A stretch of DNA of 64,000 nucleotides from Rhodosporidiobolus odoratus. Taxonomy: Eukaryota > Basidiomycota > Microbotryomycetes > Sporidiobolales > Sporidiobolaceae. The stretch covers positions 62,001-126,000 of the forward strand of contig JAOANU010000009.1 in assembly GCA_034387635.1 (NCBI GenBank), given 5' to 3'. How positions within the stretch are numbered: the stretch's first letter is position 1; each line of letters opens with the position of its first letter. This document shows, piece by piece, positions 57,473 to 64,000 of this stretch. The notes under the pieces are model-generated. The model was given only the letters and a program-made list of their open reading frames with translations. It was not told the DNA's origin and did not search any database. Both the position numbers and the translations under genes were made by a program.

Positions 57473-58916
57473 TGCTCCTACCTCGACCGGCCTCGCCGCC
57501 CTACTTCATCCGACGAGCCTCGAGCGTCTCTTCCCTCGACCCCACCTACTCCTGCCCTTCCTCCTCATCCTCATCAGCGTCCTCCACCTGGCAGAACAAA
57601 AACGCCCCTGCCTCTTCTCCCGACGATGACCTATCGACGAGCACCATCTCCCCTCTTTCGACTACAACCTTACCGTTAACCAACAGCGATGGCGAGGTAG
57701 TACCGCATACTAGTAGTGTGAATCCTTCAGCAGCAATCAGTGTCTTGTCGGGAGCTATGGGAGCGCTATTGTCTTTGTCTGCCAACGAAGCGGGTGCGAC
57801 GGGGAAACGACGACGGCGAAGTGCTTTACCTCCTCCTCCTCCTTCACTTCCGACAGGGAGGCAAATGATGCGACGGGACTCGACCGGGCTTGGGTTAGCG
57901 GAGAGGGATGCAGGATATAGGACGGGAATCTGGACTCAGGGTGAAGGATGCGTGGCCGCGGTTTCGAAAGTAGAGATGGGGCAGGGATGGGTGCGTTTTT
58001 CTTTTGCCTTCGCTTTTTCAAGACTCTCTGCCTCGTCCCAGAATACTGATACATGGGCGAGGGGGGCACAGTTCATAGGCGCTACCGGTCCTACTTTCGG
58101 TACCTATGGATGCAACCTCACCGAGATTGGAGGCGAATCGAAAGTGACTTGGCATTCTGCCGAAAGCGAGAAGGAGAATTGGGAGGCCGTTCTGTACATC
58201 CGCTTTCTCCCTTCCCCACGTCCTATATTCTTGTGTCTCATTGACAGAGCTTTACACGCCCAGATGTGTCTGGACTACGTTAGATTCCTCAAAATCGTAC
58301 ACGGCAAGCGTGGTCAACTCGCCTCAGAGTATGGACGGGCACGGGTGGCTATGGCTGCAGAGTAACGCGTTCAGGTACAGCGACAACGGCGTTGCGCAAG
58401 GCTTAGTGACGGCATCGTGCGTTTCTTTCTTTTCTTTCTCTCCTCCCCCCTTGCCTTGTTCCCCTCTCGCCGAAAAGCTAATGTCTCGATCGTGCATGCA
58501 GAGGACCTCAGATAGCGACCGTCGCAGCTCCCGCATCTAGCCTACTGTCCGCTACCTCCGCCTCCTTCTCCACAACCTCAGCCTCCTCCGTTCCATCTTC
58601 CTCTTCTTCTTCTCCTACTTCAAATGCAGACGACACCCCCTTCTTGACCAACAAAACTTGGCTCTACTCCTCCTTCTTTCTAATAGGCTGTCTAGCCTGC
58701 CTCGCGGTCGGTAGTTTATGTTTCAGGAAACCTAAACCTCCAACGCCTGAAGTGGAACAGGTTAAGAGGAGGATTAGGGTGGAGGAAGAGGCATTGGGGA
58801 AGGAGGTTAGGAGGTGGAAGCGGAGGCAGAGACGGCGGGCGAGAGCTAGGAATGAGGGGGAAGAGGAGGGGTTGCTGGGTGGTGGACAGGAAGAAAAGGG
58901 TATGGGGGCTTGGTAG
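57473..58916 (+). CDS. Hypothetical single-pass membrane protein with Ser/Thr-rich ectodomain
   Basis: Family not recognised. From the ATG at 57473 it reads MLLPRPASPPYFIRRASS, then long Ser/Thr-rich stretches and a basic cluster (GKRRRRSALPPPPP). Later exons hold YRTGIWTQGEGCVAAVSKVE, GATGPTFGTYGCNLTEIGGE, TWHSAESEKENWEAVLY and VNSPQSMDGHGWLWLQSNAF. A Ser-rich linker precedes one transmembrane segment (WLYSSFFLIGCLACLAVGSL), followed by a strongly basic tail (RRWKRRQRRRARARNE) ending EEKGMGAW. The order suggests an extracellular or lumenal sensor-like protein with a cytosolic basic tail. There are about three introns. The N-terminus is uncertain. Confidence 0.65.
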
Positions 58917-59247
58917 ACTTTCTTCGGCTTCGCATCGCTCTATACTCGACTCGCGATCCGCGTTCTTGCATAGTTTGAGGCCGTATCAACATGCTCTGCT
59001 TCGGGTCAAGTAACGCAAGGCCTGAGCAGTAAGCCGCAGATCATCTGCACTTTTCGACGAGGAGTGAAAGGTCTGAACTCTCTGACACAGCGCTGGCAGA
59101 GCGTGTATTGTCCGTCGTAAGTCGCCTTAGAGCATCTGCCGAGTCAGATCAGCCCTGCGTGCCATGTGATGCCTTGCATCGAAGTAGTGGGAAGGAAAGC
59201 TTTCCACCTCCCCGATCTCGCTCCCACCACCTCATAACACAACAAGA
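58917..59247. other. Intergenic, no gene seen
   Basis: 3' flank of the membrane protein gene and promoter of eIF3g. Confidence 0.5.
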
Positions 59248-61096
59248 ATGGCTCTGTACGTGATCGGATCCTGCTAGCAAGCTTGAGATCGCCGCTGACC
59301 CTTGTGACCGACCTGCTTGTGCGTTCTACAGTCAATCCTGGGCGGACGACGTCGAGAACCAAGGTGAGCCATCTCGCTGTCTACGTGCTTCGTTGGACAC
59401 AGGTCAGGCTGGAAGCTGCTCCAGCTTTACTTTCTGTGCTAGGCGGAAGCGCGAACAGCACGCCTAGAGGGCTTGACGAGGTTGCGGAGATGCCTTGCTC
59501 GAGGAGGGGAAAGTCTGAGGAGGCAGACACGGCGGCGGGCAGGGGGAGCACGCCTCGCTCGTAGACCTGGAGATGTTCGCCTTGCGACCTATCACAGCGC
59601 ACGGCACGCGCGGCAGCCATCTGGCCAGCTCCTCGCCATCCTTTGTCCGTCCTTCCCGCCTACGAAGACATGGGAAGCTGGTGGAGCGCCGTGGCGCGCT
59701 GACCAGGAGGATTCAGCGCCTCGCAGGACGCACAGACACAACAAGCGCCTCCTTATCCGACCAGCCTCACTAACCTCGTTTTTCTTCTCTCCCGTCTCTG
59801 TTCAGACTTCCCCCCTCGCACCGAGACCACCGACCCCTCCACGGGCATCATCACTGTCACCGAGTACCGCCTCAACGACCAAGGCCAACGCTGCAAAGTC
59901 ACTCGCAAGATCAAGCGTACTTTGGTCAAGACTGCGGTTAACCATGTCGTGGCTGAACGGATGGGATGGGCCAAGTTTGGTCAGGAGAAGGGAGCGGCGG
60001 CAGGACCGCATTCAGCTACTACGACGGTCGGTGAGAATGTTAGGTTGAGGATTCAGGCTGGTGGGATCAAGGTCAGCATTTTTCTTCTCTGTTTCGACCA
60101 CCTTCTTCGCTGCTTTAATGGCTTTACTGACTATGTCTTGCATCTACACCTGCACCTTCTACCTTGCTTGAATCACCATTGAACGCCGCACTATCGCCAT
60201 TGAGCAGAAGGACGAACCGGAAGAAGACCCTCAAGCAGCCCTTCGTGCTCAGCTCGCCGACAAGAAGGTTTCTTGCCGTTACTGTGGAGGAGATCACTTC
60301 ACCGCCAGGTGTCCCTACAAGGACACTCTCGGTGCTGCTCTGGGTGGAGACGGTGCGTTCTGCATTCCTTGTCTTCTTCCCGTTGACCTCCTGTGCTCAC
60401 CGCCATACTGACTCCCCATCCAACTTTATCTACAGACGACAACGCCCCGCCTGGCGACGCACCGGTCGGCGACGACCCCTCGGCGGTCCGCGCCGCAGGG
60501 GGCAAATACGTTCCGCCTTCGATGCGCGGCGGCGCAGGGGCAGCAGGCCGAGGTGCGGGCGAATCGATGAACTCGGGCAGGCCAGACTACCCGACGTTGA
60601 GGGTGACCAACTTGAGTGAGGACGCGAACGACAATGACTTGTGGGAGTTGTTTGGAAGGTTTGCGACGAGGTCGAGGATTCAGCGGTATGTTTTTCTTCC
60701 TTTCTTCTGGTCTTCCAAACGCCTCTGCTCTTCTGCATGCAGCCCTTTGCAGCCTTGGAGCTTCAACTGACGGTTGTTGCGTCTTCTCTCCTCTCCCACC
60801 CTGATCCGCTCGTCGCCTTCTTTGCCCCGTCACTCCTTTCACCACTCTTCCTGTTGCCTTGCCCCTTGGCCGTGCATCATTGCCCACCTCGATCCGTTCC
60901 TACCCATGCCCGCCCCTCCCATCACAGCGTCTACGTCGGCAAAGACCAAGAAACAGGCCTCTGCAAGGGGTTCGGGTTCGTCTCGTTCGAAGACCGACGC
61001 GATGCCGAGGACGCCATGAAGAAGGTTCATGGATTGCCGTACGATCATTTGATCCTGCAGGTTCAGTGGAGTGTGCCTAAGGGGGAGAAGCAGTAG
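59248..61096 (+). CDS. TIF35: Translation initiation factor eIF3 subunit g (Tif35)
   Basis: eIF3g acts in 43S scanning and reinitiation. Exon 1 is 8 nt (59248-59255); joined to the next exons it reads MALQSWADDVENQ and DFPPRTETTDPSTGIITVTE. KVTRKIKRTLVKTAVNHVVA follows, then the CCHC zinc knuckle CRYCGGDHFTARCPYKDTL. A Gly-rich linker holds GKYVPPSMR, a hallmark of the family. The C-terminal RRM has LRVTNLSEDANDNDLWELF and RNP1 GLCKGFGFVSFEDRRDAEDA, ending WSVPKGEKQ. There are about six introns. The length of about 300 residues is normal. Confidence 0.95.
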
Positions 61097-61379
61097 ATGT
61101 ACGGATGCCGGACGAGGTGGTCATGGGTTTTCATCCATTGGAAGATGGGGTTTCTTCGTGTTCTCCACTTTAGGGACTGCCGGGCCGGGGAGGCGACTGT
61201 GAGATGCAGAAGGGGCGAATCCCCTTTGATGCGCTCGCGCTTCTCTTCATGTTGAGGCTCGAGAGAGGCGACGAGACGCTTTGCCCTTTTTCTTCGGTTC
61301 CATCTTGGTTTTTCTTGCCCGCGTCGGCGTCTGCTTCGGGTCGCTACCTCCTAGCTCAAGACTGGACAGCTTCGTTCGG

Positions 61380-64000
61380 ATGGACGGCCGCAATCCAGCC
61401 GTGACTTCTTCAGTTCTCCCCACCTCATCATCAACCTCTTCCTCATCTCTACTCTTGCCGCCTCGTCCAGCTTATGCACAATCACACTATAACCGCAATC
61501 AGATAGACACTCGACGAGTGATGCACCCTCACCCCTCGTCCAACTCTCCCTTCTCCCGACCTCAATCCCATCATCCACCTTCCTCTCCCTCAACTCACCT
61601 TCAATCTGCCCGTCCCAGACCACCTCCAGCTCGTCAAGGTGCACCAGCTAGCTCCCGAAACTTTGCTCAATCTTCAGCTGGTGGAGCAAGTAGTCATCTT
61701 GGCTTCTCACCTGCAACGCCAAGTCTTCAACAGTCTGACAGACCGTCGTTCATATCGGGCTCGAATGGGGTCAAAGAAACGAGAGACAGCCACCGTGGTC
61801 GGCAAGAAGAGAACGAGCGTGAAGGGCTTAGCGAGGCGCAAAGGAACAAGAGCGGGAGGTGGGGGAAGAGCTATGTGAGTTTTCTTCCGCATCCCTCTAA
61901 ACCCTCGTCCGGCGTTCCTCGTGGCTTCTCCTTCGCCGATTCCCAGGCCCACAAAGATGAGGATCTAGCGGAAGTACGCGTTGCTGGGCAGTCAGACACA
62001 CGAGACTGATCCGTTTCTTACAACGCTACCTTCCTCGCCTTGCCGTTTCTGTCCCGTTTGATTCCTGCTGCACCTGCAGGTTCCGGCCGAAGAGACGATC
62101 CGGAACGACTACTCGTCGCATTACGTCTCGACTGGCTTGAGACCTCAGAACTACCTGCGAAGTGTGGCCGTTGAGAACCGATTCGCCGAGTGCGCCTTTT
62201 CCCTCTCCGGTCGAAACCCCGACGTCCTTCTTCTGACGCAGCATCTCCTGAATATGACCCGCAGGTATCCAAAACTAGCTCAATTACTCACGCACAAGCA
62301 CCAGCTCACCTCTTCCCCTCACAATTCCGTCCCTCCAACCTTCTTCAACCTTTCCTCCCTTCCTTCCATCTCCACCCCATCTCCATCGCCATCCCTACAC
62401 ACACCTAATCTACCAGCAATCCCTCCACCATGTCTCATGCAAAGAGCCCTGTCCACCCTCTCCCCCTCTCGGTTCGACTCGATCCTCCTAACTCCCCCTG
62501 CCTGGATAACCTACGAAGAACTCGCCAGCCTCGATCTGGGCCGAGCTGCCGCTACACCCGGTTTTGTCTGGTTATGGGTAGGGAGCGGACAAGTTGGGCC
62601 GGGGGCACCTGCATCTGCATCTGGAGGAGGGGGAGGAGGCGGGGGAGGGATTGGCTTGGAGAGAGGAAGGGAATTGTTGAACTTATGGGGGTATAGGAGG
62701 TGTGAGGATATTGTTTGGCTTAAGACGAATAAGAGGGATGAGAAGGGTGAGGGGGAGCTGGCTAGTGATGTGCGTTTGGCGCTTAATGCTTTCCTTTTTT
62801 TCTTTCTTTCTCTCTTTCTTCTTTTTTTCCCTTCCTGTTGTCCTTGCCCCGTCATCTCTGTTATTCTGGACCTAAGGTCTCCCCAGCGTCCGCGCTCCTA
62901 CGAGACAGAGCTACCGCTGACTTCCTTTTTGCCGACGTGTCCTGTCCTTTTGCTCTCGACTCTTCGCGTACCGCCGGACTCTCCTCTGCGCCGCCATCCT
63001 TCCTTCTCCTCGAAAACCTACTTTCCAGCCAAGCCCTCTCTTCGCACCGACGCTTGAACATTGTCTAATGGGTATCCGAGGTACCGTTCGCCGGAGTACC
63101 GATTCGAACATTGTGCACTGCAATGTGGACACGGATGTGATTGTTTGGGAGGGGGAGGAAGATGGTGAGTCTGTCTCTATGACCTGCTTTCTCCGTCAGC
63201 CCAGTTGTATAGCTGGGTCTGGCTGCGATGCCTTCCGCGCCACTGCTAATCTCACCGTATGGCCCTTTCATCCCTGAAAATTAGATCCAGCTCTAAAACC
63301 CCCCGAGATCCAAACTTTGATCGAAAACTTCTGCCTCGGAACCAGACGTCTCCATCTCTACGGTTCCAGCCACGCCCTACGACGAGGATGGTTGACCGTT
63401 TCTGCTCCTCCCTGTCCTTCTTCAACCCCGTTCGCATCAACCTCTCCACCTGCGCCGACCGCGCCTGTTTACTCAGCTGCTTCTCCTGTCCTCCCTGTCG
63501 AGGGCGAAGGTACACAGGAGCAACAGCGACAGAGATGGGGCGAACCGAGGGAATGGGAGAAGAAAGAGTGGGAGGGGAGGTGGAGGAGGTTTGCACTGGT
63601 AGGCAGCGGAGCAGGGGAGAGAAGTTTCGATGGAATGGATAGTGGTGTGGGGAGTTTCAATAAGGAGGCGAAAGATGGGAAGGTACAGAGTTTGTTGCCG
63701 TTTGTGGCTGGTGCGTTTTCCTTTCGCCCTTGGCATTCCGCAGACTCGCTGCGATCCTCTCAATCCCGAGATGGATTAGAGGTACGTCTGCTTGTTGGTT
63801 CAAAAATACGCTGAGTCAAGCTTCCTCTTTGTGTTCCTGCATTCTCTCCCTGCAGAACTCGACTCTCTGCGACCCAAGTCCCCTCCGGCTCGTAATGGCG
63901 TCCCCTCTTCCGGTGGTCTCGGCCGTGGACGCGGGGCGGGTTTAGGTATCACTCGGAGTGGACTGATCCCTTCACCTCAATCTGCGCCTGGATCGGGCAT
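61380..64000 (+). CDS. METTL14-like MT-A70 family protein (3' end outside window)
   Basis: Partner-type subunit of the mRNA N6-adenosine methyltransferase (METTL14; Kar4 in yeast). It starts [20 protein letters not shown] with a long Ser/Pro-rich N-terminus. Conserved parts: [124 protein letters not shown] and GWLTV. The catalytic DPPW of METTL3 is TPPA here (EPPL in human METTL14), so it is expected to be non-catalytic and RNA/partner-binding. The intron after EGELASD is about 265 bp. An RG-rich tail (GLGRGRGAG) near 63940 also matches METTL14. Confidence 0.9.

Overview
The window looks like nuclear DNA of a basidiomycete fungus. The genes are GC-rich and tightly packed, with many short GT-AG introns. 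The protein set is purely eukaryotic: ribosomal eL18, proteasome Rpn1, eIF3g, Sam50, a METTL14-like protein. The tRNA genes carry introns, and the mobile elements are typical of fungi (chromodomain Ty3/gypsy, copia, LINEs with tetranucleotide tails, Tc1/mariner-like, hAT MITE). A Pucciniomycotina red-yeast relative is my guess from gene style only; no marker in the window proves it.

Layout. (1) 1-7154, gene-rich: a VHS-GAT trafficking adaptor, a small unknown protein, a Tra2-like splicing factor, and eL18 in a divergent pair with it. (2) 7263-40925, accessory region: two copies of a segment carrying tRNA-Ser(CGA), tRNA-Tyr(GUA) and the tail of SCS7, separated by about 15 kb of nested transposon remains and then rearranged. 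(3) 40867-64000, gene-rich: fatty-acid 2-hydroxylase SCS7, tubulin cofactor A, Rpn1, a DNAJC11-type J-protein divergent from Sam50, two divergent F-box-like genes, a membrane protein, eIF3g and a METTL14-like protein that runs off the end.

History read from the sequence. Ancestral order appears to be eL18 - tRNA-Ser - tRNA-Tyr - SCS7. The interval was duplicated in tandem, leaving an SCS7 tail fragment at 15322-15505. Copy 1 received a 5.1-kb insertion flanked by AATGA. Copy 2 received a 460-bp hAT-like MITE (8-bp duplication GGTAAGAG) and a Ty3/gypsy element (5-bp duplication CAATC). The stretch 17335-39913 was then inverted, with one breakpoint inside the gypsy 3' LTR. Bases 1-59 of that LTR are at 17335-17393 and the rest is at 39914-40212. 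Each insertion can be checked against an empty site in the other copy.

The best candidates for something undescribed are the 5.1-kb insertion with its unknown spliced gene and the LTR-broken inversion. The neighbouring Sam50 and DNAJC11 genes, whose mammalian homologues act in one mitochondrial assembly, share a 204-bp promoter region. Exon boundaries were read by eye; single intron ends may be off, but reading frames and protein families are well supported where the confidence is high.
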